In this document: piece after piece, positions 25,301 to 36,074 of the stretch
How the letters are laid out: each line of letters starts with the position of its first letter
How positions within the stretch are numbered: the first letter of the stretch is position 1
DNA from: Macquaria australasica
Taxonomy: Eukaryota; Chordata; Actinopteri; Centrarchiformes; Percichthyidae
Reading direction: 5' to 3'
Assembly: GCA_005408345.1 (NCBI GenBank)
Contig: SEMN01000045.1
Location: 310,001-374,000, forward strand
Length of the DNA stretch: 64,000 bases
Program-made: the position numbers and the translations under genes
Notes under the pieces: model-generated
What the model was told of the DNA's origin: nothing
Seen by the model: the letters and a program-made list of their open reading frames with translations, nothing else
Database searches by the model: none

Positions 25301-26031
25301 TACTTTTTAGCTCTGAAATAAGAAAATAAGTGTTAATGTCAGATCATCATCACTATGAAAGCACATGCGGCAACCACTGTTTTGTTTTTTTACACATATG
25401 CCAAAGACAACTGCATACAGTTCCCGTCATTTGCATAATACACCTTAAACTTCCTTTTTTTTTTTTTTTTTTTACAGCTTAAGACAGGTTGTGCAGTTAC
25501 TGACTGTTACTGTAGGGCTTGTAGCAGTCAGTAACTACCATATAAGTTGTAATACATAGGAATTACATTATTTATATTCCCGTAAAGTGGTTCACTTGTA
25601 ACACTCCTATTCATTTAACTCTCTGCTTGGTACATTTGCAACCTACAGACCTGCTATACAGCTTCCTCCACCAGGTACCACCAGTTTCCACTTAGTCCTC
25701 TTTACTTTCATTGGATTAATCGTGGTGCTTCATATAACTTGTGTTTTTCAGCTGCATCTGATTTGACTTTTTTCCTCGCTGATCATTTAGCTTTGAAAAG
25801 ACCTTCAGAATAAACCACGTCTGATTTTTAGCTGGTTGCTAGTTTAAAGCCAGTTGGCTGCAATATCATCATTATTATTATTATTATTATTGTGTTGGAA
25901 GCAGTTTCTTTTGTCTGATAGTTAACTCACAGCATGCCGCAGGCCTCCTGCAGGGTGCTCACCGCCTCCACCACCTTACCCATCACCAGGTGCTTCTTGC
26001 CCGTGCCGATTAGCTTGTTGGCCTCCTCCAT
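22333..26031 (-). CDS. nasp: Nuclear autoantigenic sperm protein, histone H3-H4 chaperone
   Basis: Twelve coding exons on the minus strand: 26031-25931, 25312-25232, 25055-24949, 24811-24548, 24430-24342, 24254-24175, 24081-24008, 23519-23331, 23172-23009, 22801-22727, 22645-22553, 22434-22333. Total 472 aa, near the short somatic NASP form (about 449 in human). The N-terminal TPR block reads KKHLVMGKVVEAV and ECGEAFFWCGKALLDLAR. A Glu/Lys/Asp-rich insert spans roughly residues 75-215. The SHNi-TPR motifs follow (NLQLAWEMLEVAKVIYKR, LAAQTHLKLGEV-like, RLLAETHYQLGL), then a coiled segment and a basic NLS, SHLVRKKRKP, near residue 440. NASP stores and shields soluble H3-H4 in the nucleus (family knowledge). 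The start at 26031 lies just after an acceptor; the exon before it (ending 26191) is noncoding. A donor 18 bases after the stop codon predicts a 3'UTR intron. Confidence 0.95.
23631..23913. mobile_element. hAT-like non-autonomous element in a nasp intron
   Basis: Left end aggctgaaactaacaatttt and right end aatgtcagccct are related to the elements at 32000 and 57547 (aggg/ctgcaacta... ends with cgattaattgtt interior). Non-coding. hAT affiliation is inferred from end similarity to common fish elements. Confidence 0.55.
25867..25892. repeat. (ATT)n microsatellite
   Basis: About eight ATT units in the first coding intron of nasp. Confidence 0.85.
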
Positions 26032-26190
26032 GTTAGCTACACCGGGCAGAAAGAAAAGCACTTCACTCGACTTTATAAACCAAAAGCCGAACCCATACAC
26101 CAGCTCTGCCCGTCAACCTATTTACATGTTAACTTTCTGTGCCTGTCTTACGTTAGAAAACACAGAGCCTTACATGAACTTACTACATAC

Positions 26191-26330
26191 CTTGACCGAG
26201 AAACAACGAGCGACGCGTTCAAAGCAGCGCCTGGTGGTTTGTGTCTCAGCTCGTCTCACACCGACTGCTGCTCCGTTGTTTCAATTTGGCGCCAAATATT
26301 CCTGCCCCTTCCGCTCGATTTCCGGATTCG
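26191..26330 (-). promoter_or_regulatory. nasp noncoding first exon and promoter
   Basis: A strong minus-strand donor (caag|gtatgt, plus-strand catac before 26191) ends a CpG-rich noncoding exon without any ATG. The E2F-type palindrome at 26284-26297 lies at or just upstream of the probable start site. Confidence 0.6.
26284..26297. promoter_or_regulatory. Palindromic E2F-type site
   Basis: ATTTGGCGCCAAAT is a perfect 14-bp palindrome and contains the E2F consensus TTTSSCGC on both strands. It sits at the 5' edge of the nasp first exon. NASP is an S-phase histone chaperone, so E2F control is expected biologically; binding itself is inferred. Confidence 0.7.
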
Positions 26331-27494
26331 TATACCAGCGCGGGAGAATTCTTAAAGGCACAGAACAAACGAGTACTACAAGATGACTGCAAGGGCTACT
26401 ACTACTACTGCTGCTGCTGCTTCTAGTGCAGCCATGGATGTATAATAAGAAGTGGATACGCTCAGCCTTGCTTCCATTTTTTTGGTATTGCAGCGATAAA
26501 TCCCCCTGCAGCCCAAAAGTCATTCTCCCCATATGCCACCATTGTAAAAGAGACGACTATAAAACTGCTGACAGAACACCTCGAACTGCAAACAAGGTCG
26601 ATTATGACTCTTTCTATTATGCATTTTTGATCCATGGAGGTTTTAAATTTGTAAAATATCACAATGTAAAGTCAAGCGGGAGAAACACTACTGCGCATGT
26701 TCAGTGGGCCATATTCTGAAGGAAACTAGAAACTAGAAACTTTTTTTTTTGGCATATGCACCAGGCGAGCAATATTCTCATTGGACTGAATAGGCGCCAT
26801 CTTTAATAGGCATCATTGTCTGCTGCGTTAACGCATAATTTTCTGCCACCTACTGGCGAGTGCAAGATGCGTAACTTTGAAACAAAGAACTAAACATTTA
26901 TGTGTAGTATTATTGTAAACAAAATGTTAAATTAACACGACCAAAATCTATGCGTTAACGCGTCATTTTCAGCCACGTTAACGTGGCAGAAAACACATTT
27001 AAGTGTGCAGTACCTCTTTAATCAATGAAAACCCAGCCCATTATAATGAAAGTCTATTTCATTCTGCTTCTTTTCACAATAACAGAGTTTATTGCATGTT
27101 ATTTTTATTTCATTCCAGCGTTTTTTCCCCCCCAAAATGTCTTGATTCTTTTTTTGTCTGTCAGTCAAAACAAACCGGGCAGAGCCAGTTAAATTGGCTA
27201 TTGCTATGGCCTGAGTGGGTAGACCTACAATAATGACCTGCATCTGCTGTTGTGAAAAGAAGCAGGATGAAATAACATTTCATGTTGATTGTAAAAATGT
27301 ATTTGATTCTTTCAATTGTTCATGGTTATACTATGTATTTTATTATTAATTTCATAGTGTCTTATTTATTCTTTTATTTATTTAATACTGAACATTGTGG
27401 GTATCCATAACTACCACTACTATATGCAACTTTTTTATCAAAGCTGTTCATATACAGAACAACTGATGGAGGTGGTGGTGGTACTGTATATGTA

Positions 27495-27522
27495 TGTGTG
27501 TGTGTGTGTGTGTGTGTGTTTC

Positions 27523-27564
<42 letters not shown>

Positions 27565-27568
27565 TGTG
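27495..27568. repeat. Compound (TG)n microsatellite
   Basis: Two TG runs, 27495-27519 and 27529-27562, separated by ttctcatttt. Together they give false CVCVCV and HTHTHT open frames. Confidence 0.95.
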
Positions 27569-28026
27569 TTTCACTCTGTATGAACACACACACAGTACTG
27601 CTGTCATGTCCTGCTGTGAGGGACAGGGGTTGTCCAGCTCCCCTCTGAGCTCCTCCTGCTGACTCCACTGTGGCTGCCTTGTCAAGACAAGTCTGGACCT
27701 GGCATACAATCAACCTCACACTGAGACAATCCTACTCAACATCACTAGAGACACTGCTTCAACAGCTATAATTTCCCAGTAAAATCTACCAACACAACAT
27801 TGCACAGCTCGTTCAGTTAACAATCTTTTCAATCAGAAGCAATTGGTTTGAGTGGAAATATTCTTGGGGAACGTATTTTAGGTAAAAACCAGTATTGCAG
27901 AAGATTGAAGGCTTTACAAAATATTTTTCATAGTTTGCCATAGTTTACGGTACGTACTCACCCTGCCTTGCAATACCATATATTTTCATTCATTGGTAAA
28001 GAGGACAGGAGTGTATTTGTATCATT

Positions 28027-28206
28027 AAAGGATTAATTCTAAATTTTGGGTAATTAACTTATTTGCTTTCTTGCCTAGAGTGCGATGAGAAGATTGATAC
28101 CGCTCTCATATCTGTGAAGCTACCTCCAGCTGCCGGGTAGCTTATCTTAGAATAAAGACTGGAAACAGGGGCAAACACTTCCCAAAGTGTTGAACTATTT
28201 CTTTAA
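28027..28206. mobile_element. Small inverted-ended element common in fish genomes
   Basis: Starts aaaggattaattctaaattt and ends gtgttgaactatttcttt; the ends are loosely inverted (AAAGGATTAA against AAAGAAATAG). The interior gatgagaagattgataccgc and aataaagactggaaacaggg is a repeat string I know from many teleost genomes. It is non-coding. Confidence 0.55.
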
Positions 28207-31043
28207 TGTCATTCCATGACAGTAAAATCGAACCAGTTCAGAGTACTTATGTTGTCTATAAGTACTCTGAACTGTTTTGATTTTTCTTTTCTTGTCAAAA
28301 CGTACGTTTCCTGTTTCGAAACACTTTGTAATATCCTTTGAGAGCTGTTGCTCCTATTTGGTGGGTGTGTTAGGGCTGATAACCAATAAACCTATGATGA
28401 CAACCCAGCAGAACAGAGACGCACTATACAGCCATCAATTCGTCACTGAACGCAATACTTGAAGCCTTTAAACATATTGTATACCTTCATGTGAATGCTG
28501 TTGGGGAATTACTCAAAGAGAACACGGGACAGCATTAATTTACTGGATCAAGAGTACCAATACTTCAATCCGGCATCGCATCCTTTAAAAAGAACTGTTT
28601 TGATATTTTGCACGGCTGAACGTGACCAGGATGATGGACACAAGTGCCCTTCAAACATCCAGTTGCTTTGGAATCGACGGTGGGGCAGATGCACTAATTA
28701 TGGGCATATTGTGAGACAGCAGATGAACACAGGGCAACGTTTGATCACTAGCCCACCGCGGTGCTTCTAACAGGAGGTTATTGTGTGTCCCCCTCTTATC
28801 TGGCCCTTGATGAGGTGCCCATGGCAACGGCATGCAAAGACATCGCTCGGTGACAGTGGAGAAAGGAGGCTCGGTGGAGGGGCAGATAACAGCCTCTGTC
28901 TGTCCAGGTTGCATAGACTCAGATGAACTAATATTTTCTGAAAAACAATGCCGGTTTGACTTAATGGTTTGAAAACATACAGTATATAGATCTTAATTTC
29001 CTGAAATAAATCTGTCAGCATCTCTACTCCGATATTTGATTTGTTATAGAGTCAAGTAAGACTGGCTATAAAATAGTACTTTTGTAGTTAGGAATTTGGC
29101 ATTAGGGTCACTAAAGGTTACAAAAAAGACAATTCCCTTTAGTTGACTTGATCTACTATCATCTAGTTTGACTGTGAAACCAGCTTCACTTCCCTTTCTT
29201 TGTTTTGTCTTGGAGTGAAGTGATTGTCACACACATGGCTTGTTGTCACATGTACAGCACGTTAGGCTTGGGTGTGTGTCAGACATGGAAAATACATTTG
29301 GATCTTTTCAGTTAGCTGTCAGAGCTTAACGCTTTGGTCCAACAATCTGAGGTATACAGTTCACTCTGGTCAGTGAACATTTGGGATCAACAGAAAATGT
29401 TTATCATTTTTGTTAAACTATAAAACTATGTCCTGATTCATCAATTGGGAATCAGGACAGATGATGAAAACAAAAGAAGGGCCTCACTCTTTCTCAGTCT
29501 TAACAACCGTCCTGTGGAGTCAACAGATCAACAGCTCTCAGTGTGACATCAGGACCATACAGCCAATCATTAAAGAGGAGGGGCTTATTTGAATAGGATA
29601 CCTCCTGCCACAGCAAACTACTACTTACTGTATGTCAACAGAACTTATGTGATATTTGTAAAACCCACACATAATGATTTGGAAAGTTAAGAGACAGACA
29701 GACATTTAAAAACGAAACCAAAAGAATCGTTTTTTGCACCTTAAAAATATTATTAACAGCTTATATTTTTTATCTATAACAGACAATCTATCAATTCAAA
29801 TTCCTTTTTTTCATTATAGAAACTGGTGCCAGTGTGTAAATGCATAGACAGAGGTTCCTGTTCCTCAGCCAAGTCATTAAATAAATATAGAAGTGGTGAG
29901 GAGGAAATGAGAGCGAAAAATGCCTGCTGCAGCCCACAGAATAAGTACGAGATGTTGCAACAGTGCACCGCCTCATGCAACGCGTCCCACTGTAAATACA
30001 AAATAGTAGTGGGAATGACAATCCAGGAAACATGGAGGAAATTGGCCAACACGTGCAACTGTCTTACAGAGCTTAATAGAATAAAGAATATATATTTCAA
30101 ACATGCAATGGTCTCAGTCTATAATTAATATAAATGAAGTATATTCAGTTTGTTCTAACTATTTATATGTTTAAAAACTATACTGTATGTGTGTACTGTT
30201 ACTATTGTTTGTATCTGTTTTGGGGAACTATTTCTTAGCATGGAAAATTAGTTCCCTTAGTTTCCTCTGAAAGTACTTTAATGACAATTCACTATCTCAG
30301 TGCAAACAAACAAACACTTTAATGTATATTATGAGCTCACTTTCTTCTTCAGCACTACGTGTGAGGCTCTCAGTACTGGGCAGGGCAGGCTGGCTGCACA
30401 CACGCTGAAGTGTTGAACATTTGGAAAAACCAGTTTGAAACATGATCATTACACCAAGCAAACTTGTAGAAAGACAGAATAGCCTTTAAAATGTGGGTTG
30501 TATAGGGTGCTGCTGGCCCGGTGCTGCCAGTGCTTTAAATTCGTTCCTGAGCCATAAAGTTAATTAGAAAATCATTGACAAGGCACTAAGAGGCTGCAAG
30601 AGAGAGCAGAGGTTGTAGCAGCACGTGTGAAGGTGTTGTTTAATGCCTGTTCATGGTGACAATGGATTGGCTCCACATCCTGAAAGAGGCTATGATAAAA
30701 CCTCATGACTCTGGCTTGGATCAGGGACCTGCAAGCCATTTAAAACCTGCTCTCTTTTGAGTTTCAGATGAATACAATCAGTGATATGCATCACAGCTGG
30801 CTGTAGAACTAATCCAGAGACAGAGGGTTGCCCTCTACATCTGACTAGTGAAAATGGATGAAATATAGAGGTCAGAGATGCCCCACATGGATTATTAAGT
30901 AACTGTGAGACTCTGAAAACAAAGTCTGAAGAATATTTCCTCTTCTTCCGTCAGTCTCCTCATCATCCGCTCTCACTCTTTGGTTTGATTCATGTGGTTT
31001 TCACAAGAGCATAAAGATGCCCAGAAAAGTGACAAGGAAAATC

Positions 31044-31053
31044 GCAAAGTCAT
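31044..31053 (-). promoter_or_regulatory. Antioxidant response element match
   Basis: The minus strand reads ATGACTTTGC, followed by GATTT, matching the ARE core RTGACnnnGC with its A/T-rich 3' extension. It lies 70 bp upstream of the prdx1 TATA box. Mammalian PRDX1 is an NRF2 target, so the site fits known biology; occupancy is inferred. Confidence 0.6.
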
Positions 31054-31122
31054 GCTGTGTAGTGTGCTGAAGTGTTCTGCGGTCACGTTCTGGACAATGT
31101 TATCGCGAGAAGTGAGCCTTGG

Positions 31123-31200
31123 TATAAAATCCCCACTCGAGCCCGTCACCTCCTGCACTCCCTCTCTCGTGGCAGTTGGAGCGGTGTGATCGAAACTGAG
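31123..31200 (+). promoter_or_regulatory. prdx1 core promoter and noncoding first exon
   Basis: A TATAAAA box at 31123-31129 predicts transcription from about 31153. The exon would end at 31200 (aaactgag|gtatgt) and splice to 32632, seven bases before the prdx1 ATG. Confidence 0.65.
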
Positions 31201-31999
31201 GTATGTGTTACAAAAACACATTGAATTATGTTTTCCTCATTCTGTATTACAGTTCACGTTTGCTTTCGTTGTTTAAAGTCTTCACTTGTTTGGTTTGTTA
31301 ACGCAGTTTACGGGTTTTTTTTAGTTGCGTAGCTGTAGCTGAATTCAACAAGTGGTTTTCGACAAGGTGATTACCGTATGTTGTTTATTCTGAAAAACAA
31401 GTTTTTGCAAGTATTAGAGAGTTTAGGAGAAGGTTAAGTCGTTCATAATTTGTTTGAAAAGGACATAAAGGACTATAACTTAGGTTACTCTCAGACCAAG
31501 CCTCAAGAGAAAAACAAAAATCGACATTTTTGGTGCTTCAGTTGATGTTAGCTGGTGAAATACCAAAACGCACTCGGGCGTAATAATTGATGAAATCCTG
31601 AAACTGCAGCAGGAATTTGCTTTAAGAAAAAAATGTTGAAAAATAGTAGTATATATCTAAATACGGAAACACCTGTGAATGGAAGCAGAGAAGAAGTGGA
31701 AATGGTTCACAGGTTTCGGGTGGTGCGGGGTGTCTAAATAATAGCAGTCTGAGCTGAGGTTTGAGTAATGAGCCTTAATTAAAAATGTACAATAGCCTGT
31801 CTCAGTCTGTGGTATTCAATTTTGAGTTTTTTCTTTATCTCTTCTGGTTTCATAATAACTATTATTTTCAGTGTATTATACACAGTATTGTACACATTTC
31901 TCTACTTCATCGTGCCACTAATATTTGTATGGTTCTATAAGAATGGCTCCACTCTGATGAAGACATGTTTTATATCACAACCTGATTTGCTTCATCCTT

Positions 32000-32488
32000 A
32001 GGGCTGCAACGAATATTATATTGAATATTCATTTTTTTTAAGATTAGATGATTAATTGTTTCAAATGTCAAAAAATTGTGAAAATGCCCATCATAATTTA
32101 AAGTCATATAGGTGATGTCAACAAATAGCTTGTTTTGTCTGACCAGCAAATTAATTATGTTGTAGTACATCTTCCATGGTTAATGATTAGATTATTAATT
32201 GATTTGGCGATCGACAGGAATTTTGATAATTGATTGATCCATCTTTTGAAAAATGGTAAACATTTGCAGGCACCACCTTCTCAAATGTGAGGATTTGCTG
32301 CTTTTCTTTCTGTAATATAATAGCAAATATGTTTGGGTTTTAGACCGCTTGTCAGATACAACAACAAAATGTGAGAGGCATTTTCACTACTGTTTATAGA
32401 CATTTTATAGACAAAACAGTTACTTGATTAATCAAGATAATAATCAGCAGCTCAGGTGATAAGGAAAATTATCATTAGGTGCAGCCCT
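32000..32488. mobile_element. hAT-like non-autonomous element in prdx1 intron 1
   Basis: Left end agggctgcaacgaatattat and right end aggtgcagccct form inverted ends. The interior has gattaattgtttcaaatgtc and gattattaattgatttggcg, typical of a common fish family. Same family as 57547-57793 and probably 23631-23913. No coding frame. Confidence 0.65.
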
Positions 32489-32507
32489 AAAATGAGACAG
32501 AACAATT

Positions 32508-32511
<4 letters not shown>

Positions 32512-32559
<48 letters not shown>
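32512..32559. repeat. (TA)n microsatellite
   Basis: About 24 TA units in prdx1 intron 1, 24 bases after the hAT-like element. Confidence 0.95.
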
Positions 32560-32564
<5 letters not shown>

Positions 32565-32638
32565 TAATTTCTTTCTTTGAGAAGAGATTGTGTTTTACAA
32601 AAACTGTTTCCTTCTTCTGTAATCCGGTCAGACTGAAG

Positions 32639-34276
32639 ATGGCTGCAGGCAAGGCACAAATTGGGAAGCTGGCCCCAGACTTCACAGCTAAAGCGGTGAT
32701 GCAAGACGGCCAGTTCGAGGACCTGAAGCTGTCAGACTACAGAGGTATACTTCAACCTGTGTCTCATCCTCTGTTGAGTGGAGGACATGCTTTGATGACG
32801 CCCTCTTGTGGACTGTGAACCACTGCTTTGTGATCCCACAACATATTCAATAGGCATTCATTTACACTACTAAAGACAAGAATGAATTAGCCTGTAATTG
32901 CCATAGGTGCATTGTCACAAACACGGTAGCTTTATTTGTTTTCTTTTCCTTTGGTGCAGGGAAATATGTGGTCTTTTTCTTCTACCCACTGGACTTCACC
33001 TTTGTGTGTCCAACTGAGATCATCGCTTTCAGTGACGCCGCCGACGATTTCAGGAAGATCGACTGTGAGGTCATCGCCGCCTCTGTTGACTCACACTTCT
33101 CCCATTTCGCATGGTAGTTACACGGCTTTATATCTTTTAAGCACCCACAGTGATGGTGCGGATTCACTCTTGAAACTCCTCACCTTTTTTTTTTGGTTTA
33201 TGTTCTCAAAGGACCAACACACCGCGTAAGCAGGGCGGTCTGGGTCCCATGAAGATTCCCCTGGTGTCTGACACACGGCGCACCATCTCCACAGATTATG
33301 GTGTCCTAAAGGAGGATGAAGGCATCGCCTACAGGTGGGTTTAACAACATTTCGATAAATATCAGAAACAGTAAAGCCAGTGTTAGTTGCTTTTGCTTCC
33401 TGAGGGAGATGGTACACTTTTCTTAACATATCGTTAAATGCACCAAACTAAAGATGTCTCAGGCAGAGAGTGGGACAACGTGGACTTTCCTGCCTTCACT
33501 TACTTCATGAACTGCTCTTTCTCTCCGTTTCAGGGGTCTGTTCATCATTGACGACAAGGGCATCCTGCGACAGATCACCATCAACGACCTCCCAGTCGGA
33601 CGCTCTGTCGAGGAGACCATGCGTTTGGTCCAAGCCTTTCAGTTCACTGACAAGCACGGAGAGGGTAAGTCACTGCTGTAACATACTGCAGTGCATGTCA
33701 TGTATTTTATCCTGTAGCATGTGACTTGAGTTTATTAAACTGTTCTGTTACTAAAAGATTTCAAGATTGCTTGAAATGTGCCATACTGTGAGTGACACAA
33801 TTACTCTCACCTTGCTCTCCGTGACCCAAATATGGTTGTATTGATAATCTAACTGTTATACTTCTAACCACATTAACGTTAATTGAATCCAAAGTTGTTG
33901 TTTAGATAGAATTTGCACCATATAAGTCAGACAAAGTAAAGACCATAAAGTTCAAAGGTTGATATTGTTATCAGTGCTGAGGTTCACATGACCTTCACAA
34001 CGAGTTGAGAAATGACGGTAGACTTAAAAGGAGGGCAATAAATTGAGCATGGTCTAACACAAAGACAGTTTACATAATGCAATCAAATGTTGGCTGCATG
34101 TCCCTGCTTTAAACCCAAGGTTATATACTGTATGTGTGCGTCATACTGGCACAAGTCACAAGGCCAGGATTCATTACAGGCTTATCTTTTCAGTCTGCCC
34201 AGCCGGCTGGAAACCAGGAAGTGACACCATCAAACCTGACGTCCAGAAGAGCAAAGACTTCTTCTCCAAGCAGTAA
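32639..34276 (+). CDS. prdx1: Peroxiredoxin-1 (typical 2-Cys thioredoxin peroxidase)
   Basis: Five coding exons: 32639-32744, 32960-33113, 33212-33334, 33534-33664, 34194-34276, giving 198 aa (human 199). It reduces H2O2 and alkyl hydroperoxides with thioredoxin, mainly in the cytosol. The peroxidatic cysteine is Cys51 in FYPLDFTFVCPTEI. The resolving cysteine is Cys173 in VCPAGWKPGSDT. GGLG (KQGGLGPM) is present. The C-terminus reads SKDFFSKQ, so the Tyr of the usual eukaryotic YF motif is Phe at residue 194, and the final Lys of the human protein is absent. prdx1 is separated from prdx2 and prdx4 by its N-terminus (MAAGKAQIGKLAPDF) and the lack of a signal peptide. TATA and ARE lie upstream. 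A poly(A) signal is at 34665-34670. Confidence 0.95.
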
Positions 34277-34664
34277 TAAGCCCAAGGCCAGAGTCTGCCG
34301 CCTGCTGTAGGAGATTTCATTTAGAGATTACATTTCCAGAGAACAATATTTAAGACAGCCGCTGTGCCTGTGGAGGAGTGTCAACATGCTCTGTGTGTTC
34401 TGTTGTCTGTGTGGTGAATAGTGCACTTATGACCAAAGTTCAGAATTGTGTAATTATGTTGTGGTAATGTATGCTATTTTCACTCTCAGACTGAGCTAAA
34501 TGTCTGTTTGTTGTTTCATGTCATTCCTTACTATTGTTGGATGCAAAGGACCATACAAGCATTTTTATTGAAATGAAACCACTAACATCTGTCTCCATTA
34601 TGTTGTACTTTTTTTTGTTTTTTGTTTTTTTTTTTACAGTGAACAACACATGTTCTTTCATCGA

Positions 34665-34670
34665 AATAAA
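34665..34670 (+). terminator. prdx1 poly(A) signal
   Basis: AATAAA 389 bases after the prdx1 stop codon. Confidence 0.6.
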
Positions 34671-36074
34671 GAATTCAGTTTATAACACTCCTAAAGGAAC
34701 ATATTTACTTCAGCAATAACGGGAGATGTTGGGGTGTTACGGTCATTACACATATCTTATTCCTTTTTGCTGGTGTTAGTAGTATCAAGTCAGGTACATG
34801 TTGGATTGTTTTTTGTGTGTGTTCATGTAAATGCCTTAAATACTCTTAAAATGACAGCATAGGATCGAGGTACTATGATTCCCTTATATTTATCACAGCT
34901 ATTACCTCAGTGAATAATTACAGCACATAGTTGAAACAATGACGAGGCTGGTGGAAGATAAGCTCCAATGTTAGGTATCTGAAATAAGTTGGAGGCTTAT
35001 GCTGAATTGCGTCCACATTTTAAGACCTTTAGTAATGTGTGAAGTTTAGAATAAATATGCTTTCCCCTAACCGGTTACCAGATGCTTAATTGTTTGCCAA
35101 ATGCTCCTGCACAGGTGTGTTTTTTTTAATTTAATTTGGCTGATTAGACCTTATTATAGGTGTCAACAGAACAGGTTTGATTGACATCTCCCCAACTCTA
35201 CTTTTTTAATGCACCTGCTAGGACAGAACAACCTACAACTGTGATGCTTTTTAATATATTAAATATATATAATATATTAATATTCAGTGACCTCAGCATA
35301 GCGCCACCCAACATATCGACTGAGAAGTCTGAAAACACCCGCTAAGAGTCGACAGGGCCTTCAGTTTTGTCTTTCAACAGACCTAAAACTTTAAAGCAGA
35401 AATGTTGACTTGTCAGGATGAAAAGTAATTAATCATGAAAATCACGACATTTAGGTGTCCCGGTGTCAGGGCCCTGTATTGTGCACATCATTAATATGAG
35501 TACTTACACCTGTGCTGTGTAATGTTTGACTTGAATTAGCACCTGCACCATCACTACCTGTGTATTGAAAACCACACTTCCATTGATTAAGTGGAGAAAA
35601 GGACGTTATTTTATAATGAAAAGTAATATTAGTGTAATATTTATTAAACATTGAAAACGTCATATAAGGGCATATTAGCTAAATTTCATTCCGCTTCTAC
35701 TTTTTACTAATATCAGTCAGTTAAATGTAAAATTGCTCATCCAGTAGTTCTTTGTACAGTGAACAGTGAGGAAGAGCGCGGTGCTCGCTGAGGACACGAG
35801 GCGGGAAGGACAAGTTAGGAGATCGTGGCTAATGTTTGAGTAACTTTAGTGTTTGAATAACTGACCAAACCTGTTTAGGCTTCTTAGACAAACACAGAGC
35901 AAACATATTCAAACAATTCCGGGAGCAAAGGTGCCATTAATATTAATAGCATTAATAGCGTCCGCCGTATTAGCCGAGACTGAATATTAATGTGTTCATC
36001 TCTCAGCTAGGCTAGGTTAATTAATCGTTAGCATTAGCATACCTAGCTAACCCTCGGCTACAGAGAGGGAGAAA
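34671..36074. other. prdx1/hormad1 spacer
   Basis: AT-rich with no coding exon. A segment at about 35393-35530 (cagaaatgttgacttgtcag ... cagggccctgtattgtgcac) shares strings with TIR copy A at 20252-20465, partly in inverted order, so a rearranged copy is likely. The last 250 bases, with gaggaagagcgcggtgctcg, are CpG-richer and probably carry the hormad1 promoter. Confidence 0.5.

Larger units (their letters stand above)
26331..31000. other. nasp/prdx1 divergent spacer
   Basis: About 4.7 kb without a recognisable gene. Contains a short tact/gctg triplet run near 26395-26424, a compound TG microsatellite (27495-27568) and the inverted-ended element at 28027-28206. The open frames here are under 110 codons, and those around 27.4-27.7 kb are products of the TG repeat. 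Confidence 0.6.

Noticed and set aside
26395..26424. TACT/GCTG triplet run as a coding homopolymer
   Set aside because: Very short and upstream of nasp; no exon around it.
27495..27568. Regular repeat that could suggest a CRISPR-like array
   Set aside because: Simple dinucleotide repeat in a vertebrate genome; no repeat-spacer structure.
27374..27719. Open frames with HTHTHT and CVCVCV runs
   Set aside because: Produced by the compound TG microsatellite; no independent protein signal.
29774..30128. Overlapping 80-108-codon frames on both strands
   Set aside because: AT-rich spacer, no splice context or family similarity.
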